Of a stretch of DNA of 6,136 nt, positions 1 through 6,136 are shown one piece after another. Every line of letters starts with the position of its first letter. Positions within the stretch are counted from its first letter, which is position 1. Origin of the DNA: Bacteroidota bacterium (GTDB lineage: Bacteria > Bacteroidota > Bacteroidia > Chitinophagales > Chitinophagaceae); NCBI GenBank assembly GCA_021824855.1, contig JAKAJX010000119.1, positions 1 through 6,136 of the forward strand, written 5' to 3'. The notes under the pieces are model-generated. The model saw nothing but the letters and a program-made list of their open reading frames with translations. It searched no databases and was not told where the DNA came from. A program made the translations under genes and the position numbers.

Positions 1-87
1 TTTTTTCAATACAGCGAAGAATTTAAAAAAGAGCTTTATACCGAATTAACCAATAAAGGTTATAAAATATCAGGGTTTTCAAAATAA
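1..87 (+). CDS. C-terminal end of an upstream phage structural protein (partial, unidentified)
   Basis: Frame 1 is open from the first base and stops at TAA 85-87, giving 28 residues that end in KGYKISGFSK. The fragment is rich in Lys, Glu and aromatic residues and looks like the amphipathic end of a small soluble protein; no domain can be named from so little. It lies just upstream of a putative tail terminator. In siphovirus gene order this slot is usually filled by a head completion or HK97 gp10-like neck protein, so that is the best guess, based on position only. The start is outside the window. Confidence is good that this is a coding end and low for any function. Confidence 0.6.
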   Translation, partial: FFQYSEEFKKELYTELTNKGYKISGFSK

Positions 88-94
88 TATTTTG

Positions 95-102
95 TAGATT
101 TG
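95..102 (+). promoter_or_regulatory. Candidate Bacteroidota promoter -7 element (weak)
   Basis: TAGATTTG matches the Bacteroidota housekeeping -7 consensus TAnnTTTG exactly. It lies in the A/T-rich gap of 47 bases between the stop at 87 and the ATG at 135, the largest gap in the window. No clear -33 TTG box is visible at the expected distance; only a TTTTC (76-80) lies upstream. In DNA this AT-rich an 8-base match can occur by chance, so this is a suggestion only. If real, it would start a transcript covering the whole tail module. Confidence 0.25.
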
Positions 103-134
103 ATTTATTATAAAATTATTGTTTAATTTTAAGC

Positions 135-611
135 ATGAAAATAGCATCTTTATTATTGAGACAATCTTATATCGATGCTTTGAGTTCTTTGTCTTATGAT
201 GGTGTAAGTATTCCTGTATTTGATGAATACGTTATTTCTGGTTATCAATTACCCGTAATACCGATTAGCACATATTTACAACCTAAAGCTTATGTATTAG
301 TTAAAAACCAAACGGTAAACGATGCAAGTTTAAAGTGCGGTATCAACCAAAATATGAGTTTACAGTTAGATGTTGTTACGGTTTACGATTCTGATTCAGG
401 GGGTTTTAAACTTAGTGAATTGATTGCTCAAGAAATATGTAATTTGATATTTACAGGAAATACGCTAAATATTTCAAATGCAGAATTAAACATTTGGAAA
501 GGAGTTTTAGAAAGTACTACTAACATCAGCGAAGAAAGCCAAACAAATAGAATTTATAGAACTGTTTTATTATTAAATCATACAGTACAGCAAATTGAGT
601 TAACAACATAA
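135..611 (+). CDS. Putative tail terminator / tail completion protein (DUF3168-like)
   Basis: A 158-residue protein with no signal peptide or membrane segment. Its pattern fits the small tail terminator family (DUF3168/gpU-like), which caps the head-proximal end of the tail tube and joins it to the neck. Visible elements are an N-terminal helix (about residues 5-18), then SIPVFDEYV (25-33), a strand with YVLVKNQTVND (53-63), a core QLDVVTVYDSDSGG (77-90), a helix with ELIAQEICNLI (94-104), and a closing strand with IYRTVLLLNHTV (139-150). The order helix, PVFDE, strands, helix over the A..I segment, strand is typical of the family. Length and position just before the major tail protein also fit. 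No Shine-Dalgarno precedes the ATG; the leader is A/T-rich, as usual in Bacteroidota. No other near-N-terminal Met exists. The assignment rests on pattern and gene order; another neck or minor tail protein is possible. Confidence 0.6.
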   Translation: MKIASLLLRQSYIDALSSLSYDGVSIPVFDEYVISGYQLPVIPISTYLQPKAYVLVKNQTVNDASLKCGINQNMSLQLDVVTVYDSDSGGFKLSELIAQEICNLIFTGNTLNISNAELNIWKGVLESTTNISEESQTNRIYRTVLLLNHTVQQIELTT

Positions 612-622
612 ATTTAAATAAA

Positions 623-1102
623 ATGCCAACAACAAGAGATTTTCAAAATGGTAAGGATTATCCAGTCTACATTTTAAAAAATACCGATTATCCTTTAACA
701 AGCGCATTACCACCAGATGCGACAAATCCTAACTTTAAGCTTATGGTTTGTTTAAATACAAATGCTTTATCTATTCAGGTAAACGGTATTGATGTTTCAT
801 CTAAATGCTCTGACGGATGGGCTGATTCTATTCCGGGCGATGGTTCATGGAGTATCACAGCGGAGGGCGCAATCGTTCCTGTTCCTGAAACTGGTGAATT
901 ATCTGGAAATGATTTCTTTGATTTAATCACAAACAAAGAATCATTTTGGGCGGCTATTTACAACCCTGTAACAGATACTTATCGTGTGGGTGTAGCTTTC
1001 TTTACTCAGTACAATGAAAACATTGGTAACAATTCATTATATGGGTTTAATGTTACATTGACAGGTAGAGGTAAAATTTACAGATCAGTTCCAATTACTT
1101 AA
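623..1102 (+). CDS. Major tail tube protein (TP901-1-like)
   Basis: A 159-residue protein that would be the polymerising subunit of the tail tube. The segment with VNGIDVSSKCSDGWADSIPG (residues 53-72), followed by GSWSITAEG, matches the TP901-1-type major tail pattern, in which a 'distinguishing' loop of the form D.SSK..G+ precedes a SWS-strand. The second half, with FFDLITNKESFWAAIYN (98-114) and a final strand LYGFNVTLTGRGKI (139-152), matches the usual ending of tube proteins, where a repeated helix-plus-strand unit closes the beta barrel. It starts 11 bases after the previous stop with an A-rich leader and no Shine-Dalgarno, and ends 8 bases before the chaperone gene. This is the standard tube, chaperone, tape measure order. 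Tube proteins are normally the most abundant tail product, yet no separate promoter is seen, so expression probably depends on the shared transcript. Confidence 0.8.
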   Translation: MPTTRDFQNGKDYPVYILKNTDYPLTSALPPDATNPNFKLMVCLNTNALSIQVNGIDVSSKCSDGWADSIPGDGSWSITAEGAIVPVPETGELSGNDFFDLITNKESFWAAIYNPVTDTYRVGVAFFTQYNENIGNNSLYGFNVTLTGRGKIYRSVPIT

Positions 1103-1110
1103 TCTTATTT

Positions 1111-1464
1111 ATGATAGTAGAAATTGAAGGAAAAGAAATAGGGCTTCATTTCGGTATGTTAGCTTATGAACATGTTATTGGTAAAGCCAATGACTTTGCT
1201 AATTTGCCGATGTCAAAAGCGTTTATTGAAATATTTCATGGAGGAAGTGTTAACTATTGTTACAAAAATGGATTAAATGTTCCTGATTTTTCTGAATCAT
1301 ATGACTTATGCGAAATATTATTTGCTGAAGGTTTAGAAAAACAAAATTTAATTTTTTCAGAGTGGGAAAATAGTTTAGCTAATAAAAAATTGACTGAATC
1401 ATTAAATCAATTAATGAACGCTAATTCAAATGAGGAACATGATGAGGGCAAAAAAAAAGTTTAG
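1111..1464 (+). CDS. Tail assembly chaperone, short form (G-like)
   Basis: A 117-residue protein, the zero-frame product of a two-frame chaperone locus. Such G-type chaperones bind the tape measure protein during tail assembly and do not remain in the virion. The N-terminus IEGKEIGLHFGMLAYEHVIG (5-24) matches the Bacteroidota chaperone start pattern (GK..GL.FG.LA). A helical region and an acidic, low-complexity tail NSNEEHDEGKKKV follow. It stops at TAG 1462-1464, two codons after three consecutive AAA codons (1450-1458), where ribosomes can slip into the -1 frame to make the longer GT form. It lies between the tube and tape measure genes, as in lambda G/GT and its relatives. The start is preceded by TCTTATTT with no Shine-Dalgarno. 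The identity rests on motif, position and the slippery site together. Confidence 0.8.
   Translation: MIVEIEGKEIGLHFGMLAYEHVIGKANDFANLPMSKAFIEIFHGGSVNYCYKNGLNVPDFSESYDLCEILFAEGLEKQNLIFSEWENSLANKKLTESLNQLMNANSNEEHDEGKKKV
1452..1458 (+). promoter_or_regulatory. Programmed -1 ribosomal frameshift site (A AAA AAA)
   Basis: Nine A residues run from 1450 to 1458, preceded by GGC and followed by GTT TAG in the zero frame. The heptamer A AAA AAA at 1452-1458 fits the X XXY YYZ slippery rule in the correct phase: Lys tRNAs on AAA 1453-1455 and AAA 1456-1458 re-pair one base back, and the next codon becomes AGT 1458-1460. The -1 frame is closed upstream by TGA at 1443-1445 and the zero frame closes at 1462-1464, so both are open only over 1446-1464. 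The slippery run lies inside that 19-base window. The product is 116 residues of G joined to 104 residues of T, 220 in all. The rate cannot be read from sequence. Confidence 0.85.
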
Positions 1465-1772
1465 ATTTTGATGAAGTAAGAAGCTTTGCGTATGGTTATT
1501 TAAATTTAAGTCCCTATGAGTTCAACGTAATGAGCCATAGGGATTATTATTTAAAATGTATTGGTTTCTTTAAAAAAGAATCAGAACGGACTAAAGAGTT
1601 AAGATTTGTAAGTTGGTTATTATTTGCGCCACATGCTAAAGAAGGGACGACAATAAATACTTTTTGGCCGTTGAATAAATCAGATAGCGAAGTTTATAAA
1701 GGGCCTGAATTTGAGCAATTAGTTGAGTGGAATAAAAAGTTTAGAGCATTAAAAACATATAAATACGAGTAA
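1458..1772 (+). CDS. T portion of tail assembly chaperone GT, made by -1 frameshift
   Basis: This frame, 104 codons plus TAA at 1770-1772, should be translated as the C-terminal half of the 220-residue GT protein beginning at 1111. In the lambda model the T part recruits tube protein while G coats the tape measure. The T segment begins SLDFDEVRSFAYGYLNLSPY and continues EFNVMSHRDYYLKCIGF. It later has R..SWLL..A, then TTINTFWPLNK. The LSP.EF..M...D+Y....G pattern and the terminal FWPL are typical of this protein in Bacteroidota phages. The first ATG in the frame is at 1530 and would give an 80-residue protein, but it cuts through the LSPYEF motif, has no ribosome binding site, and lies inside a predicted hairpin loop, so an independent start is unlikely. 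The TAA overlaps the tape measure ATG as TAATG, which suggests translational coupling. Confidence 0.8.
   Translation, partial: SLDFDEVRSFAYGYLNLSPYEFNVMSHRDYYLKCIGFFKKESERTKELRFVSWLLFAPHAKEGTTINTFWPLNKSDSEVYKGPEFEQLVEWNKKFRALKTYKYE
1511..1543 (+). other. RNA hairpin within the T frame
   Basis: TCCCTATG (1511-1518) and CATAGGGA (1536-1543) are exact reverse complements, giving an 8-bp stem, extendable by one G-U pair (1510/1544), around a 17-base loop. The loop contains the A of the in-frame ATG at 1530. The stem starts 52 bases after the slippery run, further than the usual 5-9 base spacer of a classical frameshift stimulator, so a role in frameshifting is uncertain. It might also hide the internal ATG. 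The pairing is seen directly; any function is inferred. Confidence 0.4.
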
Positions 1773-3751
1773 TGGCAAATGCTAAATTATCGGTTGAAAT
1801 TGGAGCTAAGATTGATGCTTTAAGAGATGCATTTAATCAAGCAATAAGGGAAACAAGCAAATGGGATAAAACAACCAGAGAGAAATTAATGGCTGTTGAT
1901 AATGGGTTTGCTAAACTTGCCAACGAAGCTGAAAAATCATCTAATACCGTTTCTAAATCATTGGCTAAGTCTGCTATGGTTTCTGCTTCAAGCGGTCGAG
2001 CAATTACTGCTGGAACAGATAAAGCTGCTTTTGCATTAACTAACTTAGGACGTGTAGCTCAAGATGCACCTTATGGATTTATAGGTATTCAGAATAACTT
2101 AAACCCTTTATTAGAATCTTTTCAAAGACTACAAGTAGAATCAGGTTCTTTTGGAGGAGCTTTAAAAGCTTTAGGAACATCTTTAATTGGCCCTGCTGGA
2201 TTAGGTATTGCACTTTCAGTTGTTAGTGCTGCAATATTATTTTACCAACAATATCAACAAAAAGCTAAAAAACAAACTCAAGAAGTTGTTGATGCTAATA
2301 AACAATACGTTGATAGCTTAACTGGTGTAAATGCAGCTTTATTAAAAGGCAATGAAAGCGCAATTAAAAATACAGAAAATGCTATTCAGCTTTATAAAGC
2401 AACTCAAGATGTAACTATTTCAATTAATGAAAGAACAAAAGCTGCAAAAATACTTCAAGAAACTTATCCTAAAACATTTAAAAACTTTACTACTGAGCAA
2501 ATATTAGTTGGGCAAGCTAAAACAGCTTATGATGAACTTACTAAATCATTAATTGCTCAAGCTCAAGTAAAAGCGTTTTCTGATAAAATAGCCGAAAATT
2601 CTATTAAACAATTAGAAATTCAAGGTAGATTTAATCAAAAACAATTAGAGGTAGATAAGGCTAGAAATATTCTTTTAAATGAACAAAATAAATTAAAAAT
2701 TTCAGGGCAAGTTTCTGCTGGTGATGCTCAAATTTTAGCTAAAGCAGAGGGAGATTTAGCGCAAAAAGAAAGTGATTTAGGAGATATTAGACTTGAAAGA
2801 TTTAAAATTGACAAGGAAAATCTTCAACTACAAAGCGAAATAACAGATAGGATAAAAAAACAAGGAATTGCTGTTTTAGGGTTAGATAGAAATTTAAAAA
2901 CTGCAAGTTCTGATCGTAATAAAATAGACCCTATTGATTTAAATGCTGCTAAAAAATTAAAAGAATTTGAGGTTAATCTAAACAAAGTAGGTTTACAATT
3001 TATAAAAATTGCTCAATCTAAATTACCTGAAACGGACATTAGTAAATTAGTTAAAGGTGAAAAGCAATTAGTTAAAGTACCATTAGAAATTGAGTTAGTT
3101 AATCCTGAAATCACTCCTGAATCGCAATTAAGACTATTAAAAGCATTTGAAGAATTAAAGCCAAAAATAAATGATGCAGTTAGTGGTTTCTTTAATTCAA
3201 TACCGGATGCTTTTGCTTCATTAGGTGAAGTTTTAGCGCAAGGAGGTAATCCAATAGAAGCTTTTGGAAATGTTTTATTAGGATCTTTTTCTGATTTTTT
3301 AAAGCAGTTTGGTAAATTATTGATTGAATATGGAGCAGCAGGGTTGGGTTTAGCAACAGTAACTAAAGCATTATTAAATCCATTAACCGCCGGGCCTGCT
3401 GCTATTGCTGCTATTGCTGCTGGTATTGCTTTAGAAATTGCAGCTGGAGCAATTAAAGGTTTAATTAGTGGTGGTGGAAGCGGTCAAAGTGGAAAATCAG
3501 GAATACCAGGATTTGCAACAGGTGTAACTAATTATGAAGGCGGTTTAGCAATAGTAGGAGAAAGCGGAAGGGAATTAGTACAATTACCGACAGGTTCGTC
3601 GGTTATACCAAATTACAAAACAGAATCAATGCTAAATGGAATGAGTTCAAAAAATAATTTAAATGTTGTTTTTGATACTTTGCGAATTACTAACGATGCT
3701 ATTTACATTGCAGCTAAAAAAGGGGCTGAAAAATTGGGTAAAATTATATGA
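1772..3751 (+). CDS. Tail tape measure protein
   Basis: A 659-residue protein that sets tail length and is threaded inside the tube; it may be ejected ahead of the DNA. Residues 1-90 are helical and Ala/Lys-rich. DAPYGFIGIQNNLNPLLES (98-116) is a signature seen in Bacteroidota phage tape measures. A hydrophobic segment follows at about 135-157 (GPAGLGIALSVVSAAILF), then a long charged helical region, about 160-380, rich in Gln, Lys and Ala and likely coiled coil. A second hydrophobic, Gly/Ala-rich stretch covers about 518-566. The C-terminus has a Gly/Ser linker (566-577), then FATGVTNYEGGLAIVGESG (581-599) and ELVQLPTGSSVIPN (601-614), the classic tape measure ending (GG.A.VGE.G.ELV.LP.GS.V.P). 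At about 0.15 nm per residue, as in lambda-like phages, the tail would be near 100 nm. Its ATG overlaps the chaperone stop (TAATG) and its TGA overlaps the next ATG (ATGA). Confidence 0.92.
   Translation: MANAKLSVEIGAKIDALRDAFNQAIRETSKWDKTTREKLMAVDNGFAKLANEAEKSSNTVSKSLAKSAMVSASSGRAITAGTDKAAFALTNLGRVAQDAPYGFIGIQNNLNPLLESFQRLQVESGSFGGALKALGTSLIGPAGLGIALSVVSAAILFYQQYQQKAKKQTQEVVDANKQYVDSLTGVNAALLKGNESAIKNTENAIQLYKATQDVTISINERTKAAKILQETYPKTFKNFTTEQILVGQAKTAYDELTKSLIAQAQVKAFSDKIAENSIKQLEIQGRFNQKQLEVDKARNILLNEQNKLKISGQVSAGDAQILAKAEGDLAQKESDLGDIRLERFKIDKENLQLQSEITDRIKKQGIAVLGLDRNLKTASSDRNKIDPIDLNAAKKLKEFEVNLNKVGLQFIKIAQSKLPETDISKLVKGEKQLVKVPLEIELVNPEITPESQLRLLKAFEELKPKINDAVSGFFNSIPDAFASLGEVLAQGGNPIEAFGNVLLGSFSDFLKQFGKLLIEYGAAGLGLATVTKALLNPLTAGPAAIAAIAAGIALEIAAGAIKGLISGGGSGQSGKSGIPGFATGVTNYEGGLAIVGESGRELVQLPTGSSVIPNYKTESMLNGMSSKNNLNVVFDTLRITNDAIYIAAKKGAEKLGKII
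3401..3430 (+). repeat. Short tandem repeat in the tape measure hydrophobic region
   Basis: GCTATTGCT occurs twice in tandem (3401-3409, 3410-3418), and a related GCTGGTATTGCT follows (3419-3430). It encodes AIAAIAAGIA at residues 544-553, in the second hydrophobic segment. This probably arose by local slippage within a region that only needs small apolar residues. It has no evident regulatory meaning. Confidence 0.6.
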
Positions 3752-6136
3752 TAATTACTGTTGATACATTTATAGTTGATTACACTACTTATACGGTAAC
3801 TTATACAATTACTTATGATACTGTATTAGGGAGGTTTAAAGTTGATACAACATCATCAACAGGTTATTTAATACCTAATGGCATAAAGCTTAATTTAACA
3901 TTTACAGAAAGAGGTAAATTGCCAGATGATTTTATTACATCTTCATGTGATGGAAATACTAAATTATCATTTTATGCTGATGTGTTTTACCCTTTTGCTT
4001 ATTTGGTTGAAGAACAAAATTCAACTGATTGCGGCTATGCAGGCCCTGTTACACCGCCAGCAACAAACCCAACGCCGCCTGTTTGCGATACCGTTATAAC
4101 TTTATCGGTTATAAATGAGCAATCATTAAAAGGAAATGATGGAAGTATTGAGGTAAGTATAACATCATCATTAAATGATAAGTTTAATTTGCTTTTGATT
4201 AATAAAAACACAGGGGAAGTATTGCGATCAACGGTTATTGATTTAGTAAACAATACTTTTACTTTTTCTAAACTAAAGCCATTAGATTATACAGTAAAAG
4301 TATCCGCTCAAAATTATGATTGCATAACTACTCAAGATGCAACAGTTGAAAAGTACGATTATTACGAAAAGTATTATTTTTTGTTTTGCGAAAAAAGATT
4401 TGATAAAAGAGAGATAAGGCTATCTATCAAAAAGTTAGGTTATTTAAGTCCAGCTATTGAGCTTGATAATGCCGGAAAAGTAGCTGCTGAAATTAATTAT
4501 CCCGGAGAATCAAGCAAAGAAAAATTTACGCCAGTTTTAGGCTCTGAGTGCAATATTAAATTAATTTCTGATGCAGTATTAGCTATTGAAGATATTTATA
4601 CCGATGAAGAAAAAAGATTCTTATTAGAGCTTAGATACAACGACACACAAGATTTAATTTGGACAGGTTTTATTTTGCCAGACCAATCTATTGAGCCATT
4701 TACCGCATTACCTTATGAAGTTAGCTATAAGGCATCAGATGGGATAAAAGTTTTAGACAATATCGATTTTGATTTGATTAATGGTAGGATGACTTTTTTA
4801 GAAGGTATTAAATATTGTCTTGATAAAACTGATTTAAGTTTAGGGTTTAAAGTTTTAATAGACTTTAAAGAAACAAATGAAGGCGACAATGTTTTGCTTA
4901 ACGGATTGTTTGTAAATAATTACTCTCAAAACGTGGTTGTAAGTGAAGGACAATGGAAATATAATGGTACGACTTACACATTGCCGTCAGACCAAACCAT
5001 AGCATTACCAACAACAACAAAAAAGCGTTTAACTTATTTTGTATTGATTGATTATGTTGGTGTATTATATTACTCAGGAACGGATGATTTTATACCAGGA
5101 ATACCTAATTATCCAAATGGAGTTATTTTAGCCGAGATATTACAAGAAGGTTCAAAAGTAACTATTAAAAGAACGCCAAACTATGCTAATGAGCCTTTAA
5201 ACTATCACACTTTTGATATTTCAAGATTTATTGATAAGGATGGTAAATACACTAATTGCTATGATGTATTATCTTATTTATGCAAGCAATTTACAGCGCA
5301 AGTAAAGCAATCAGATGGATTTTGGGTGATTGAAAATACAGGGTATAAGGCAAGGTCATACGGCAATCTAAAAGAAACCGCTTATGATAATGGTTTAAAT
5401 TTATTGTATCAAAATAAAACGGTTAATTTATCATTAAATGCAGATTGCGATCAATCAAATAAAATATTATCCGGCTCTCAAATATCAATAGGGGCAGGTT
5501 ATCAAAAATCAATAGTTAATCAAATTATTGGTTATCCACAACCCAATGTATTAAATGGTGATTTTGAGTTATGGCAAGATGACGGAGGTAGATTAGTGCC
5601 ATCTAATTGGGAAATAAAAAAACCTTACAATTACTTTAATAGGGGTTCTAAATTTAAGCGTGTTTATGACCCAACAACAGGCAAAGTGATAACCGAAGAA
5701 GATGGAACATATTACTTTAACTTTCAAAGATTGCCAAAAGGTAAATACCCTATAAATTCATTATTATGCACAATAAAATCATTTCCTGTTGCTGTATTTA
5801 CTAAAGAAGTAATTACATTGTCTTTTCAAGTTATATTTGGAAATTTTATTGATGGAATAGATTTTTCAAGAACAAATTGTTTTATAGGGTTTAGATTTAG
5901 GCTTGGAAATTATATTTGTTCAAATTTTATAGTAGGACAAGGGGAGGTTGATGCGAAATGGTTTATTGATGATGGTTCTAATAAATATTTATTTTACTAT
6001 AAAAACTTAAATAGATTAAATGACCCAAGCTATGAGCCAATAGGAGACAATACCACTTCTTCTTTTGATTTGCCTCCAGTTCCAATTCAAGGATTTTTTA
6101 CTATTGAATTATCAAATTCTAATTTTATACAAGAAT
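3748..6136 (+). CDS. Large multidomain tail-tip / baseplate hub-like (Tal-type) protein, 3' end outside window
   Basis: ATG at 3748 overlaps the tape measure stop (ATGA), and the frame stays open to the window's end: 796 full codons. Residues 1-91 are beta-rich with a Tyr/Thr repeat. A Pro/Thr linker (100-112) leads to an SprB-like Ig-type domain (113-200), bounded by Cys113 and Cys192, with GNDGSIEVSI and LDYTVKVSAQNYDC. Residues about 210-345 match the N-terminal hub pattern of Bacteroidota phage tails: KKLGYLSPAIEL, FTPVLGSECNIK, IYTDEEKRFLLEL, WTGFILPDQSIEPF, PYEVSYKASDG. A fibre-like beta segment follows (about 391-475). The hub pattern resumes at 503-530 (NCYDVLSYLCKQFTAQVKQS, then DGFWVIEN). 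From about 600, NVLNGDFELW...PSNW begins a CBM4/9-like jelly roll. The product probably sits at the distal tail tip and carries host-recognition domains. Hub identity is reasonably firm; the accessory domains are less so. No signal peptide or membrane segment is seen. Confidence 0.75.
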   Translation, partial: MIITVDTFIVDYTTYTVTYTITYDTVLGRFKVDTTSSTGYLIPNGIKLNLTFTERGKLPDDFITSSCDGNTKLSFYADVFYPFAYLVEEQNSTDCGYAGPVTPPATNPTPPVCDTVITLSVINEQSLKGNDGSIEVSITSSLNDKFNLLLINKNTGEVLRSTVIDLVNNTFTFSKLKPLDYTVKVSAQNYDCITTQDATVEKYDYYEKYYFLFCEKRFDKREIRLSIKKLGYLSPAIELDNAGKVAAEINYPGESSKEKFTPVLGSECNIKLISDAVLAIEDIYTDEEKRFLLELRYNDTQDLIWTGFILPDQSIEPFTALPYEVSYKASDGIKVLDNIDFDLINGRMTFLEGIKYCLDKTDLSLGFKVLIDFKETNEGDNVLLNGLFVNNYSQNVVVSEGQWKYNGTTYTLPSDQTIALPTTTKKRLTYFVLIDYVGVLYYSGTDDFIPGIPNYPNGVILAEILQEGSKVTIKRTPNYANEPLNYHTFDISRFIDKDGKYTNCYDVLSYLCKQFTAQVKQSDGFWVIENTGYKARSYGNLKETAYDNGLNLLYQNKTVNLSLNADCDQSNKILSGSQISIGAGYQKSIVNQIIGYPQPNVLNGDFELWQDDGGRLVPSNWEIKKPYNYFNRGSKFKRVYDPTTGKVITEEDGTYYFNFQRLPKGKYPINSLLCTIKSFPVAVFTKEVITLSFQVIFGNFIDGIDFSRTNCFIGFRFRLGNYICSNFIVGQGEVDAKWFIDDGSNKYLFYYKNLNRLNDPSYEPIGDNTTSSFDLPPVPIQGFFTIELSNSNFIQE
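3787..3822 (+). repeat. Three imperfect 12-base tandem units encoding a Tyr/Thr repeat
   Basis: Three 12-base units begin with ACTTATAC or ACTTATGA at 3787, 3799 and 3811. They encode TYTV, TYTI and TYDT at residues 14-25 of the hub-like protein. The alternating Tyr/Thr/Val pattern is what an extended beta strand or hairpin would show. The units keep reading frame, so copy number could change without breaking the gene. The third unit has diverged. Confidence 0.55.

Noticed and set aside
88..134. Transcription terminator or small RNA in the gap before the first full gene
   Set aside because: The gap is A/T-rich, but it shows no GC stem followed by a T run and no conserved RNA-like structure. 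Only the weak TAnnTTTG match is worth noting.
1450..1458. Sequencing error or pseudogene explaining the split chaperone
   Set aside because: A homopolymer miscount is possible in principle. But split tail chaperones at this locus are normal in siphoviruses, and the overlap, phase and nearby stop match a working -1 frameshift, so a broken gene is less likely.
1530..1772. Independent 80-residue gene starting at the ATG at 1530
   Set aside because: The T-type motif already begins upstream of this ATG, there is no ribosome binding signal, and the frame connects through a slippery A9 run to the preceding chaperone. A frameshift fusion explains all of this better.
4035..4253. A 72-residue open frame on the - strand
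   Set aside because: It lies wholly within the large + strand hub-like gene, has no recognisable motif, and its composition follows from the antisense of the Pro/Thr linker and SprB-like domain. It is a shadow frame.
1..6136. CRISPR array, tRNA, insertion sequence, integrase or attachment site
   Set aside because: No evenly spaced direct repeats, cloverleaf-like sequence, transposase or recombinase motif, or terminal inverted repeats were seen. The window is almost fully accounted for by tail genes.

Overview
The window is a compact, AT-rich segment of a tailed-phage (siphovirus-type) or prophage tail module. All genes are on the + strand and packed with almost no intergenic space. The likely host is a member of the Bacteroidota, probably a flavobacterium-like organism. 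Four things point there: AT-rich coding sequence with many TTA, AAA and ATT codons; start codons without a Shine-Dalgarno motif, preceded instead by A/T-rich sequence; protein motifs typical of Bacteroidota phage tails (tape measure with GFIGIQNNLNP, chaperone with INTFWPL, hub-like protein with EPF...PYEVSYKASDG); and a domain in the last protein that resembles the SprB repeat of Bacteroidota surface adhesins. These family assignments come from recognised patterns, not from a database search. Nothing here separates a free phage from a prophage.

Layout: positions 1-87 hold the last 28 codons of an upstream gene, probably a neck or head-tail joining protein. A 47-base A/T-rich gap follows, with a weak candidate Bacteroidota promoter element. 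Then come a putative tail terminator (135-611), the major tail tube protein (623-1102) and a two-part tail assembly chaperone (1111-1464 plus a second frame to 1772). The tape measure protein (1772-3751) is next, followed by a very large tail-tip/hub-like protein that starts at 3748 and is still open at the window's end (6136; 796 complete codons seen).

The genes form one assembly pathway. The tube protein polymerises around the tape measure, which the chaperones G and GT keep soluble. The terminator caps the tube at the head end. The last protein would sit at the distal tip and contact the host.

The best-supported mechanistic observation is a programmed -1 frameshift. A run of nine A residues (1450-1458) lies two codons before the stop of the first chaperone frame, inside the only 19-base stretch where both frames are open. 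Slippage there joins the two frames into a 220-residue GT protein. The short frame has no convincing start of its own.

The most unusual gene is the last. It appears to be a hub scaffold carrying extra domains: a Pro/Thr linker plus SprB-like Ig-type domain, a fibre-like beta domain inserted between the two halves of the hub pattern, and a region resembling a CBM4/9-type carbohydrate-binding jelly roll. It begins directly at the tape measure stop, so no separate distal tail gene lies between them.
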